Positions 42,080 through 50,943 of a DNA stretch of 64,000 nt are shown in pieces (within the stretch, counting starts at the first letter, position 1; every line of letters starts with the position of its first letter). Position numbers and translations under genes: made by a program. Source of the stretch: Ethanoligenens sp047722935 (GTDB lineage: Bacteria; Bacillota; Clostridia; Oscillospirales; Ethanoligenentaceae); contig JBDNZS010000009.1 in assembly GCA_047722935.1 (NCBI GenBank), forward strand, positions 1-64,000, given 5' to 3'. Under the pieces are notes generated by a model. It ran no database searches. It was not told the origin of the DNA and saw only the letters and a list, made by a program, of their open reading frames with translations.

Positions 42080-42859
42080 ATGAAAAGACCGCCGGAAAAA
42101 GATAATTCTGAAAGATGGCTGTTACCGTATTCAGACTTGATGAACCTATTGCTTATACTTTTCATCATTCTGTATGCTATGAGTAAAACCGATGTGCAAA
42201 AAGCCACTCAAGTGGCGGAATCCATTCGCAAAGGGTTCAATGCGTCACAGCAGGCGACCCAACAAAGTCCGGTGTCACAGAAAACAACCAGTACCAATGA
42301 TGGTGCGAGTACTTCGGCAACCTCCTCCAGTGCGTCGGCGGCGACGCAGGACTGGTCGGCATTGTACGATCAGGTGGCAAAGATGGTGTCGCAGGCAAAC
42401 CTGCAAAACAATGTGGATTTATCATCAACATCCAAGGGACTGGTAATCACATTGAAAGATAATACACTTTACGCACCAGGTTCTGCGGTGATGAATCCGG
42501 CGGGGCAGAATCTGGTGTTGAAGATCGGAGACGCACTCAAGCAAGTGGATTACGCGTTGATTATAGTGGAAGGGCACACGGACTCCGACGCCATCCACAA
42601 TGCACAATTTCAAGATAATATCGATCTTAGCTCATCCAGAGCGGATAATGTGGAACGCGCATTGATTACAAGGGGCTTGGACGACAAGAAGATTGCAGCT
42701 ATGGGGCGGGCGGACACGGTGCCCATCGCGCCCAATGATACAGCCGCAAACAAAGCAAGGAACCGTCGGGTGGTCATCAGCATTTATAAGAGTCTTTCCA
42801 ACTTGACAGCCGATCAGGTACTTGATGTGACGCAGCTGGAATCCACTGCGGGAAAATAG
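42080..42859 (+). CDS. motB: flagellar motor stator protein MotB
   Basis: MotB couples to MotA and anchors to peptidoglycan. The 259-residue protein has one N-terminal transmembrane helix with the proton-carrying Asp (D19 in LLPYSDLMNLLLILFIIL), a Gln/Ser/Ala-rich linker, and a C-terminal OmpA-like domain with VEGHTDSDAIHNAQ and RADNVERALITRGLDDKKI, then ARNRRVVISI. It follows motA by 83 nt. Confidence 0.95.
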   Translation: MKRPPEKDNSERWLLPYSDLMNLLLILFIILYAMSKTDVQKATQVAESIRKGFNASQQATQQSPVSQKTTSTNDGASTSATSSSASAATQDWSALYDQVAKMVSQANLQNNVDLSSTSKGLVITLKDNTLYAPGSAVMNPAGQNLVLKIGDALKQVDYALIIVEGHTDSDAIHNAQFQDNIDLSSSRADNVERALITRGLDDKKIAAMGRADTVPIAPNDTAANKARNRRVVISIYKSLSNLTADQVLDVTQLESTAGK

Positions 42860-42866
42860 GATTTTC

Positions 42867-42895
42867 TTGACTTTGCACCGGTGGGTTGTTAAACT
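42867..42895 (+). promoter_or_regulatory. candidate sigma-A promoter of glyS
   Basis: TTGACT at 42867-42872 and TAAACT at 42890-42895 are spaced 17 nt. The transcript would have a leader of about 160 nt before 43060. I looked in that leader for the T-box core AGGGTGGNACCGCG and did not find it. Confidence 0.5.
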
Positions 42896-43059
42896 ATATA
42901 AGATGTATGAAAAGGCGGAAGTCAATCGCTTGCGCGCAGCACAAGGGGAAGCTGCGGTTGCACCAGGTGGGCAGCGTGTAAACGGATTGATGGAGTTATC
43001 GAATATGCGTAGTGCACGGGGCGGCTTTGGCGGCCCACATTTTTTTGGAGGCTTTAAGA

Positions 43060-44439
43060 ATGCTGGCGAATAGCGAAAAAAGCATGGAAAAACTGGTGGC
43101 GCTCTGCAAAGGCAGAGGCTATATTTATGCGGGCTCGGAGATCTATGGCGGTCTGGCCAATACATGGGATTATGGTCCGCTTGGCGTGGAGTTTAAAAAC
43201 AACGTCAAGCGCGCATGGTGGAAAAAATTCATTCAGGAATCCCCCTACAATGTCGGGCTGGACAGCGCCATCCTAATGAACCCGCAGGTGTGGGTGGCGA
43301 CCGGTCATGTTGGCAATTTTTCCGATCCACTTATGGACTGCAAAGATTGCAAGACCCGCCACCGTGCGGATAAGCTCATTGAAGATGCGGCCGGCGTTTC
43401 CCCGAATGGCTGGAGTTTTGAGCAGATGCAGGAGTTTATTGAGCAGCGCGGTATCAAATGCCCGGTCTGCGGCTCAACCAACTTTACCGATATTCGCAAT
43501 TTTAATCTGATGTTCCGCACGTTTCAGGGTGTGACGGAGGATGCCAAAGCACAACTCTATCTGCGTCCGGAAACCGCGCAGGGGATCTTCGTCAACTTTT
43601 TAAACGTGCAGCGCACATCCCGCCGGAAAGTGCCCTTTGGCATTGGGCAGATTGGAAAATCATTCCGTAACGAGATTACGCCGGGCAACTTTACATTTCG
43701 TATCCGTGAGTTTGAGCAAATGGAACTGGAGTTCTTTTGCAAACCGGGTACTGATCTGGACTGGTTCCATTATTGGAAAGATACCTGTGAAAACTGGCTG
43801 CTGTCCTTGGGATTGACAAAAGATAGCATTCGTTTGCGCGACCATGATGAAAAGGAATTGAGTTTTTACTCCAAGGCGACCACCGATATCGAATTTCATT
43901 TCCCGTTTGGCTGGGGCGAACTTTGGGGCATTGCCGACCGCACGGATTATGATTTGAAAGCCCACATCAGGCAAAGCGGAAAAGATCTTGATTATTTTGA
44001 TCCGGAGACCAACGAGCGGTATGTGCCTTTTGTCATTGAACCGTCTTTGGGCGCCGACCGCGTGGCGCTGGCGTTTTTGGTGAACGCGTATGATGAAGAA
44101 GTCGTTAACGAAAAAGAGGTACGCACAGTTCTACACCTGCATCCGGCGCTGGCGCCGTATAAAGCCGCTGTACTGCCGCTCTCGAAAAAGTTGAGTGACT
44201 CGGCGCTGCTGATCTATCAGGAACTCAGTAAATATTTTTCTACGGAATACGACGATTCCGGTTCGATTGGGAAACGCTATCGCAGGCAGGATGAGATCGG
44301 TACACCGATTTGTATCACGTACGATTTTGACTCTCAGAGTGATGGCTGCGTGACAGTACGCGACCGGGACTCCATGAAACAGGAACGTATTTCAATCGAC
44401 GCGCTTAAAAAATATGTCCAGGATCAACTGGCGTTTTAA
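43060..44439 (+). CDS. glyS: glycyl-tRNA synthetase (single-chain, GlyQS type)
   Basis: A class II aminoacyl-tRNA synthetase that charges tRNA-Gly. ATG 43060 (459 residues) fits GGAGG at 43047-43051; the longer frame from 43012 is rejected. Class II motifs are present: YLRPETAQGIFVNFLNVQ (motif 2 region), RIREFEQMELEFF and the late FVIEPSLGADRVALAFL (motif 3). A zinc-type CPVCGSTNF segment occurs early. It is the homodimeric form and not the alpha/beta GlyQ-GlyS pair. A terminator follows at 44471-44504. Confidence 0.96.
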   Translation: MLANSEKSMEKLVALCKGRGYIYAGSEIYGGLANTWDYGPLGVEFKNNVKRAWWKKFIQESPYNVGLDSAILMNPQVWVATGHVGNFSDPLMDCKDCKTRHRADKLIEDAAGVSPNGWSFEQMQEFIEQRGIKCPVCGSTNFTDIRNFNLMFRTFQGVTEDAKAQLYLRPETAQGIFVNFLNVQRTSRRKVPFGIGQIGKSFRNEITPGNFTFRIREFEQMELEFFCKPGTDLDWFHYWKDTCENWLLSLGLTKDSIRLRDHDEKELSFYSKATTDIEFHFPFGWGELWGIADRTDYDLKAHIRQSGKDLDYFDPETNERYVPFVIEPSLGADRVALAFLVNAYDEEVVNEKEVRTVLHLHPALAPYKAAVLPLSKKLSDSALLIYQELSKYFSTEYDDSGSIGKRYRRQDEIGTPICITYDFDSQSDGCVTVRDRDSMKQERISIDALKKYVQDQLAF

Positions 44440-44470
44440 ACCGCCCGTACCATTTGGACCTTGATGCAAG

Positions 44471-44504
44471 AAACCGGCTTCCCATGATTGGGAGGCCGGT
44501 TTTT
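44471..44504 (+). terminator. intrinsic terminator after glyS
   Basis: AAACCGGC and the following TTCCCA pair across a TGAT loop with TGGGAGGCCGGTTT, followed by TTTT. The stem has one G-U pair and runs for about 14 bp. Confidence 0.9.
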
Positions 44505-44592
44505 CTGTCGTGCCGCCGTGCATAAAATTCCATTTGGATGGTTATACCATCTAAGAGAACGTGGGCAGGGATTTGCCGGAAAGGCGGACGGA

Positions 44593-46128
44593 ATGCTAAA
44601 AGATTGGTGGACAAAAATCAATATTTGGCGGCAGACGCAGGCTGCCAAAGGGATTGGTGACCAGACGCAGACTTACACACCGGTATATGCGTCGTTGACC
44701 GACAATATGGTATATTTTAATGGAAGTTTGGCGGATACCGCCGACTATGTTCATAAAAAGCTGGTGTTTTGCGGACACCCCTGTGAAATGATGTATATCG
44801 ACAACATGGTTGACAAAATGGTATTGTCCGAAAGCGTGCTTGTTCCGTTAGCCAAGGCAGAGAGACCGGCGGGACTTGCAGAAGGAGAACCGTTTTATAC
44901 ATGGGTACGTGATTATGTGCTTTCCTCCACCGACCAGCGCGAAGTGTTTAACCTGGAAGAACTGCTTTGGCTGATGATGTCGGGTTTTGCGGTGCTGCTT
45001 ATCGACGGCTATGCAAAAGCAATGGTTTTTGGGCTGCAAGGCTTCAAGATCAGAGGGATCGATGAGCCCAATATTGACCGTGTTCTTCGTGGCTCGCGTG
45101 AGGGATTTGTGGAGGCTTTGCGCATTAACATTATGATGATGCGCCGCCGCATGAAAACAACAAATCTTAAATTTGAAACGTATGTGCTGGGACGGGAAAG
45201 TAAGACAGAGGTCTGTTTGGCGTATATCAAGGGCGCGGTAGCAGATTCTGTTTTGTCAAAGATTAGGGATCGCCTACAGCATATTGATATGGAGACGGTG
45301 CTGGCTTCCGGCATGATCCAGCCGTTTTTTGAGGAAAAAATCACCTTGTTTTCCACAGTGGGGTACACAGAACGGCCGGATACTCTTTGCGCGAAGCTCA
45401 GTGAAGGACGGGTGGGCATTCTCGTGGATGGAACCCCCATGGCGATTTTTGCACCTCATCTGTTTGCGGATAATTTCACAAGTGTGGACGACTACGCAAC
45501 CAGTTTTTATTACGGTACGTTTACCCGTGTATTAAAGTATCTCTCGTTTTATATCTCGGTTTTTTTGCCCGGAATGTATGTGGCGGTCGGCAGTTTCCAT
45601 CAGGAACAGCTGCCCACGCAACTTTTGTTCACGCTGGCGCAGTCTGAACAAAACACGCCGTTCTCTCTCGTTTTTGAGGCTCTTTTCATGCAGGTGATTT
45701 ATGAGGTGCTGCGGGAGGCGGGGCTGCGCGCGCCCAGGCAGCTTGGTTCGGCACTCAATATCGTGGGTGCGTTCCTGATCGGGCAGGCGGCTGTATCGGC
45801 CGGGTTGATCGGCGCGCCGATGGTCATCGTCGTCTCGCTTACGGCAACGACTTCCCTTGTGGTGCCAACTTTGTATGAACCGAGCATCATCATGCGGTTT
45901 GCGTTTATCCTGTTGGCGGGGATGGCAGGCTTTTATGGTATTGTGATTGGCTCGTCCTTTTTCCTGGTGATGATGTGCGGAAACAAGGCGTATGATATAC
46001 CGTATATGGCGCCTTTGGCTCCGTTTGACCTGTTTGCCGTGCGGGACACAATCTTCCGTGCACCCTGGAATGTTTTGAACAGGAAAGCGCATCGGGCACA
46101 GGATTATACCGGCTCGAATGCGCAGTAA
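44593..46128 (+). CDS. spore germination protein, GerA family (GerAA/SpoVAF)
   Basis: A nutrient germinant receptor A-subunit, in the inner spore membrane. From ATG 44593 it has 511 residues: an N-terminal soluble domain (AELYTTP is not here; instead FVLGRESKTEVCLAYIKGAV, typical GerA) and a C-terminal membrane domain of several helices with the GerA pattern FYYGTFTRVLKYLSFYISVF and LPTQLLFTLAQSEQNTPF. The longer frame from 44488 starts inside the glyS terminator and is rejected. It leads a gerA-gerB-gerC type operon. Confidence 0.9.
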   Translation: MLKDWWTKINIWRQTQAAKGIGDQTQTYTPVYASLTDNMVYFNGSLADTADYVHKKLVFCGHPCEMMYIDNMVDKMVLSESVLVPLAKAERPAGLAEGEPFYTWVRDYVLSSTDQREVFNLEELLWLMMSGFAVLLIDGYAKAMVFGLQGFKIRGIDEPNIDRVLRGSREGFVEALRINIMMMRRRMKTTNLKFETYVLGRESKTEVCLAYIKGAVADSVLSKIRDRLQHIDMETVLASGMIQPFFEEKITLFSTVGYTERPDTLCAKLSEGRVGILVDGTPMAIFAPHLFADNFTSVDDYATSFYYGTFTRVLKYLSFYISVFLPGMYVAVGSFHQEQLPTQLLFTLAQSEQNTPFSLVFEALFMQVIYEVLREAGLRAPRQLGSALNIVGAFLIGQAAVSAGLIGAPMVIVVSLTATTSLVVPTLYEPSIIMRFAFILLAGMAGFYGIVIGSSFFLVMMCGNKAYDIPYMAPLAPFDLFAVRDTIFRAPWNVLNRKAHRAQDYTGSNAQ

Positions 46129-46142
46129 TAAGGGGAGACGGT

Positions 46143-47258
46143 ATGGAAAAACAGAGCTATGTGTCACCGGGACAGGTCATTGCCGCGTTAGTGATTACCC
46201 ACTTGTTATATTCCACAGTGCATTTTCTTGCGTTGCACGCGGGTCGCTCCATACAGGATATCCTTCCGGCTGTTCTGGTCGCTTTTGCGATGAACTTTGT
46301 GATTGCCCTCCCGCTGCTTGCACTTCTAAAGCGGCATCAAGGAAAAGACCCGGTGGAATGCGCGGCCAATATTTTTGGCCGTGGCGCGGGTGCCGTGACA
46401 GGGATCGTTTATTTTTTCTTTTTTGGATGCAACGCGGTACTCACGCAGATCGTGTTTCGAAATTACTATGTGGATGCAGTTGTGTCAGAGGCCAAAACAT
46501 ATGCCATTATGCTCCCGCTTCTGGCTATCGTGGTCTATATGGTGTGCAAAGGATTTGAGAGCATCATGCGCTTTGGCACAATCATTTTTGCCATCTATGC
46601 CTTGGTTATGATTGTTCTCGTTGTTACGCTGATTCCGTCTGTCCGACCATCCATTGGAGCCCGTTTTCTGTTCCCGTTGTTCTTTAATGGCCCCGGTATA
46701 TTTCTGCACGAGTTGCTTTCCCAGTTCAATCAGGACATGCAGATTGTCGCGTTGGCTTTCTGCGCGCCGTTTCTCAAAAGCGGCGTGCGGCTGGGCAAAG
46801 TTTTCGCAAAGTGGAACCTGCTTACATTCTTGATGGTGTTTGTGCTTTTCACACTGTGCGTTGTGGTGCTGGGGCCATTCGGCGCCAATCAGATGTTCCC
46901 GTTACAGTCTCTCGCGGCACAATCGTCCGTAAGTGCGTTTGACCGGCTTGATCCGCTTTACGCCATGTCATGGATGTTGAATACGGTGTTGACCGTTGCC
47001 CTGTTCACCTGTTTGCAGGTGCAATGCCTAGAAAAAATGGGGTTTAACAAGCACAGGACAGCCAGAGTGATTATCGTTGGCCTCTTGAATACGGTGGCAG
47101 TCTACATTTTGCAGGGTAATGAGGCTTTGGCCCATGCAATCACCCTCAATTGGTATTGGGCAGCCATTAACCTGTTCGTCACGATTGTTTTGCCGCTGGT
47201 TCTTTTGATAGGAGACTGTATCGTGCGCGGAAGGAGAGCGGAACATGGGATGGCCTAA
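46143..47258 (+). CDS. spore germination permease, GerAB family
   Basis: The B-subunit of a germinant receptor belongs to the amino-acid permease superfamily. At 371 residues it has about ten hydrophobic segments (for example VIAALVITHLLYSTVHFLAL and AVTGIVYFFFFGCNAVLTQI) and no signal peptide. GerAB proteins bind the germinant in B. subtilis; which amino acid is recognised here cannot be read. It overlaps gerC by 14 nt. Confidence 0.9.
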   Translation: MEKQSYVSPGQVIAALVITHLLYSTVHFLALHAGRSIQDILPAVLVAFAMNFVIALPLLALLKRHQGKDPVECAANIFGRGAGAVTGIVYFFFFGCNAVLTQIVFRNYYVDAVVSEAKTYAIMLPLLAIVVYMVCKGFESIMRFGTIIFAIYALVMIVLVVTLIPSVRPSIGARFLFPLFFNGPGIFLHELLSQFNQDMQIVALAFCAPFLKSGVRLGKVFAKWNLLTFLMVFVLFTLCVVVLGPFGANQMFPLQSLAAQSSVSAFDRLDPLYAMSWMLNTVLTVALFTCLQVQCLEKMGFNKHRTARVIIVGLLNTVAVYILQGNEALAHAITLNWYWAAINLFVTIVLPLVLLIGDCIVRGRRAEHGMA

Positions 47259-48534
47259 ATTGATGTTGGCTGTATCATTGAGCGCCATGGTGGCGCTTAC
47301 AGGATGTACGACATCCAGAGAACTGAAAGATATGGATATCGTGGAAGGGTTGGGGGTGGACCTGCTCCCAGATGGGGAATATCAGGCGACCTACCAGATT
47401 TTTCAGATGCAAACCGGAGCGGGCGGCGAGGCGGTCGACATTTTACAGACCAGCGGTTCGAACCTGTTCGATTGTTCCCGAAACGCCACCGTACAGACGG
47501 GTAAACGGCTGTATTATTCCAATGAGCGCGTACTTGTGATTGGTTCTGCGGTCTGCCGTAAGGGGCTTACGCCACTCATGGACTTTTTTTCGCGTAACCA
47601 CGAGTTGCGCATGGGGCAGCGCGTGTTCATGGCGGAAGGTCGCGCGGCCGATATTCTCACAGCGAAAAATGCCAATGGCGTCATCACGGCAAAGAATTTG
47701 GAACAGGTGGCGCTCAATGAAATTTATAATTCTAAAATCATGGATATGCAGCTTGGGGAAGTGATGGAAAGGATTTCAACGAAGAGCGACATGATTTTCA
47801 TGCCGACCCTTATCCACCGGAAGTACACGCCGGGTGGCAACATTTACAACGATGCAGGCAGTTCGCCCGGCGCGTATCCCAATAAAGGCAGTACGTCTTC
47901 CTCTGCCGGCAGTGTCTCCTCATCGAGTGCAGGAGGCTCATCTTCTTCGGACAGCGGAGGTGGGGGTGGAACTGGAGGTGGGGCGAGCAGCTCCGGCGGC
48001 GGGTCCTCCGGAGATCTGCAAAACAAAGAGGTGTTGGAGGTGGAACGGACAGCCGTATTCAACCAAGATGTGCAGTTTAGCGGGTTTATGACGCCAAACC
48101 AGACACGCGGTTTTTTGTGGACGCGCAGCGGAGCAGTTGGCGGTGTCCTCATGCTCACTATGCACAACGGAATGATTGCCGGCGTTGAAGTAAAAGATAA
48201 TTCTGCAAACCTGACGGTGCAGCCGCAGACGTTCACATTTGATATTTCGTTTAGAACCGCGCTTGGTGAAATAGAAAACAGCAGTGTGGATGTAACGACT
48301 CCCGCATTTGAAAAGGAGATTATAGCGCTACAGAACAACGAGGTCAAACACGAGATACAGAGTGCGCTGGATGTGGCATTTTATGGAGCCAAAAGTGATA
48401 TTTTTCGCATAGGAAGTAATTATTTTCGATTCCGGCCGGATCAATGGCGCACGCTTATGAATACATGGCCCATGTCCGGTCAAAATCTGAAACCAATCAT
48501 CAATGTGCATTCCACGTTCAGTCTGCATGACTGA
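47245..48534 (+). CDS. spore germination lipoprotein, GerAC family
   Basis: The C-subunit of the receptor. The 429-residue protein has a lipoprotein signal with lipobox LTGC (Cys21), then a Ger(x)C-type N-domain (TSRELKDMDIVEGLGVDLLP) and a C-terminal domain. A Ser/Gly-rich linker (about 204-257) splits the two, longer than I would expect for the family. Codon content of the linker is low complexity. The operon is closed by a terminator near 48594. Confidence 0.9.
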   Translation: MGWPKLMLAVSLSAMVALTGCTTSRELKDMDIVEGLGVDLLPDGEYQATYQIFQMQTGAGGEAVDILQTSGSNLFDCSRNATVQTGKRLYYSNERVLVIGSAVCRKGLTPLMDFFSRNHELRMGQRVFMAEGRAADILTAKNANGVITAKNLEQVALNEIYNSKIMDMQLGEVMERISTKSDMIFMPTLIHRKYTPGGNIYNDAGSSPGAYPNKGSTSSSAGSVSSSSAGGSSSSDSGGGGGTGGGASSSGGGSSGDLQNKEVLEVERTAVFNQDVQFSGFMTPNQTRGFLWTRSGAVGGVLMLTMHNGMIAGVEVKDNSANLTVQPQTFTFDISFRTALGEIENSSVDVTTPAFEKEIIALQNNEVKHEIQSALDVAFYGAKSDIFRIGSNYFRFRPDQWRTLMNTWPMSGQNLKPIINVHSTFSLHD

Positions 48535-48593
48535 CTGTGCGCTGTACCCAATCCCTGCGCCGCCGCAGGGCAAACATGCGCGAAAGGTTCAAG

Positions 48594-48635
48594 AGCCGTG
48601 CAGGCACAAGTATCAAAATGCCTGCGGGGCTTTTT
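48594..48635 (+). terminator. intrinsic terminator after the gerA-type operon
   Basis: AGCC and GCAGGCA at 48594-48606 pair with TGCCTGC and GGGCT before TTTTT at 48631-48635. Bases 48535-48918 otherwise hold no gene; they carry the tig promoter. Confidence 0.75.
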
Positions 48636-48770
48636 GGTGTTTTTAGCATGGATGCAGTTGGTTCCTCTCACAATTTTGAATGGTCGTGGCTGAATTTGCG
48701 GGTTTTGACTGCATATATTGAAAGTTCTCAAAAAAAGAACCGGTAACACATGGTTTTCATTTGCAAATGG

Positions 48771-48799
48771 TTGAATAAATACACGAGATAGAGTATAAT
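48771..48799 (+). promoter_or_regulatory. sigma-A promoter of tig-clpP-clpX
   Basis: TTGAAT at 48771-48776 and a perfect TATAAT at 48794-48799 are separated by 17 nt. A second, extended -10 (TGCTATAAT, TATAAT at 48877-48882) lies closer to tig with a poor -35, so two start sites are possible. Confidence 0.7.
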
Positions 48800-48918
48800 A
48801 AGTTACTTACTCTTCAATTGCTAAAAATTGATGGAACAAAAACCGAAAAACAGTGGCATCCCGGCCAGTGTTGTGCTATAATAACCAAGATAAGCAGTTA
48901 ATTTTAGGAGGATGTCGG

Positions 48919-50262
48919 ATGAGTTTAACCAATTCCAATAAGGTCGATACCAATCAATATGAGCTTGAAATAGCCGTTGACAAGGATAAATTTCAAGAAG
49001 CGGTGCAAAAAGCCTATAAAAAAAATGTGACCAAGATGAATGTGCCCGGTTTCCGCAAAGGCCACGCGCCGCGCTCGGTGGTGGAAAAGTTGTACGGCGA
49101 GGGCGTCTTTTTTGAGGATGCAGTCAATTCTCTGTACCCTGTGGCGTATGAAGAGGCCGTCAAATCTGCCGGTATCGAGCCGGTAGACCGCGCTGACATC
49201 AAAATTGATAAAGTGGACGGTGACGGGTTTACGTTTAAGGCAACCGTCACGGTGAAACCTGAGGTGGAGATCGGCGCGTATAAGGGGCTGAAAGCCACTA
49301 AATACATTGAAAAAGCCACGGATGAAGACGTGACCAAAGAAGTCGATCGCGTGCGTGATCGCAATGCGCGGGTCATCACGGTGGAAGACCGCGCCGCTGA
49401 GCAAGGTGATATCACCAATATCAATTTTGAAGGTTTTGTGGACGGCACAGCGTTTGATGGCGGAAAAGCTGACGGACAGGACTTGGAACTTGGTTCCGGC
49501 CAGTTCATCCCCGGCTTTGAGGAGCAAATTGTCGGTCATAAAACCGATGAGGAATTTGATGTAAATGTCACGTTCCCGGAACAGTATCAGGCTGCTGAAC
49601 TGGCAGGGAAACCGGCTGTGTTCAAGGTGAAGATCAATGAGATCAAAAAACGCGAACTGCCGGATTTGGACGATGAATTTGCCAAGGATGTCAGCGAGTT
49701 CGATACATTGGATTCTTACAAAGACGATGTACGCCAGCATATTCAGGAGCACAAGGATGAACATGCGCAGAGCGACGTCGAGGACGCATTGCTCGATCAG
49801 GTAGTCGAAGGGCTGAAAGCCGAGATTCCTGCGGTCATGTATGAGCGCTCTATCGATAGCTATGTGCAGGATTTTGATTATCGGTTGCAGGCGCAGGGCC
49901 TGAACCTGCAGACCTATCTTCAGTATACTGGCATGGACATGGATAAATTCCGTGAAACGTTCCAAGAGCAGGCTGAGCATCAAGTGAAGCTGCGTCTCGC
50001 ACTGGAAAAGATTGCGGAAATTGAGAATTTCGTCGTGACCGATGAAGATGTTGAGGCGGAATACAAACGTCTGGCGGAAGAGTATAAGACTGATATCGAG
50101 CGCATCAAAACCGCCATCGACCGTGAAACCACCGAAAAAGACATCAAGATTAACCGCGCGATCGACTTGGTTAAGGACACAGGGGAAGTGACCGAGGTGG
50201 AAGGTATCAATCCCAAACACCAGCATCACGACCATGACCATGAAGAAGCGCAAGCAGAGTGA
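48919..50262 (+). CDS. tig: trigger factor (ribosome-associated chaperone, peptidyl-prolyl isomerase)
   Basis: Trigger factor meets nascent chains at the ribosome exit. ATG 48919 gives 447 residues with AGGAGG 7 nt upstream. The ribosome-binding signature is VPGFRKGHAPRSVVEKLYG; the FKBP-like domain has GDITNINFEGFVDGTAFDGG and LELGSGQFIPGFEEQIVGH; and the C-terminal helical chaperone domain follows. The tail is His/Asp/Glu-rich (HQHHDHDHEEAQAE), which could bind metal. It heads the conserved tig-clpP-clpX order. Confidence 0.97.
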   Translation: MSLTNSNKVDTNQYELEIAVDKDKFQEAVQKAYKKNVTKMNVPGFRKGHAPRSVVEKLYGEGVFFEDAVNSLYPVAYEEAVKSAGIEPVDRADIKIDKVDGDGFTFKATVTVKPEVEIGAYKGLKATKYIEKATDEDVTKEVDRVRDRNARVITVEDRAAEQGDITNINFEGFVDGTAFDGGKADGQDLELGSGQFIPGFEEQIVGHKTDEEFDVNVTFPEQYQAAELAGKPAVFKVKINEIKKRELPDLDDEFAKDVSEFDTLDSYKDDVRQHIQEHKDEHAQSDVEDALLDQVVEGLKAEIPAVMYERSIDSYVQDFDYRLQAQGLNLQTYLQYTGMDMDKFRETFQEQAEHQVKLRLALEKIAEIENFVVTDEDVEAEYKRLAEEYKTDIERIKTAIDRETTEKDIKINRAIDLVKDTGEVTEVEGINPKHQHHDHDHEEAQAE

Positions 50263-50346
50263 TTACTTCTGGGTGCCGCAAGGGACTCTTTGAATTTACA
50301 AATCACGCATGAATATGCAGACGACCTGTAAAGGAGTTGTTGTGAA

Positions 50347-50931
50347 ATGGCAAATCTCGTTCCTTATGTAATCGAGCAGACAAGTCGCGGCGAACGTTCT
50401 TATGATATCTTCTCCCGCTTGCTCAACGACCGCATCATCATGCTTTCTGATCAGGTCAACGATGTGTCCGCCAGTCTCGTGGTGGCGCAGCTGCTGTTCC
50501 TGGAAGGTCAGGATCCCGATAAGGACATCCAGCTTTATATCAATAGCCCCGGCGGTTCCATTACGTCCGGTATGGCAATCTTTGATACGATGCAGTATGT
50601 TAAATGCGATGTATCTACCATTTGCATCGGCATGGCGGCCAGTATGGGTTCGTTTTTGCTGGCAGCGGGTGCAAAGGGAAAACGCTTTGCACTGCCAAAC
50701 AGTGAAATTATGATTCATCAGCCTTCGGGTGGCGCACAGGGGCAGGCCAGTGATATCAAAATCGCGGCCGAGCACATCATTCGTATTCGTAAACGGATGA
50801 ACCAATTGTATTCCGGTTTTACCGGCAAACCGATCGAAGACATTGAACGCGACACCGAGCGCGATAATTTCCTGACTGCCGAAGAAGCCGTGGCATACGG
50901 ACTGGTGGATAAGGTTATTACAAAAAGATAA
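50347..50931 (+). CDS. clpP: ATP-dependent Clp protease proteolytic subunit ClpP
   Basis: ClpP forms the proteolytic barrel. The 194-residue protein has the Ser-His-Asp triad: S99 in GMAASMGSFLLAAG, H124 in IMIHQPSGG and D173 in ERDTERDNF. The N-terminal LVPYVIEQTSRGERSYDIFS is typical. AAAGGAG lies upstream. clpX starts 12 nt after the stop. Confidence 0.98.
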   Translation: MANLVPYVIEQTSRGERSYDIFSRLLNDRIIMLSDQVNDVSASLVVAQLLFLEGQDPDKDIQLYINSPGGSITSGMAIFDTMQYVKCDVSTICIGMAASMGSFLLAAGAKGKRFALPNSEIMIHQPSGGAQGQASDIKIAAEHIIRIRKRMNQLYSGFTGKPIEDIERDTERDNFLTAEEAVAYGLVDKVITKR

Positions 50932-50943
50932 GGCAGGTGCTTT

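Noticed and set aside
42867..43073. Short plus-strand ORF between motB and glyS
   Set aside because: It starts within a promoter-like stretch, lacks a ribosome site, and its Gly/Arg-rich product matches nothing I know.
48925..50253. 442-codon minus-strand ORF opposite tig
   Set aside because: It mirrors the trigger factor gene codon by codon and gives a protein rich in Phe, Ile and His with no recognised domain.
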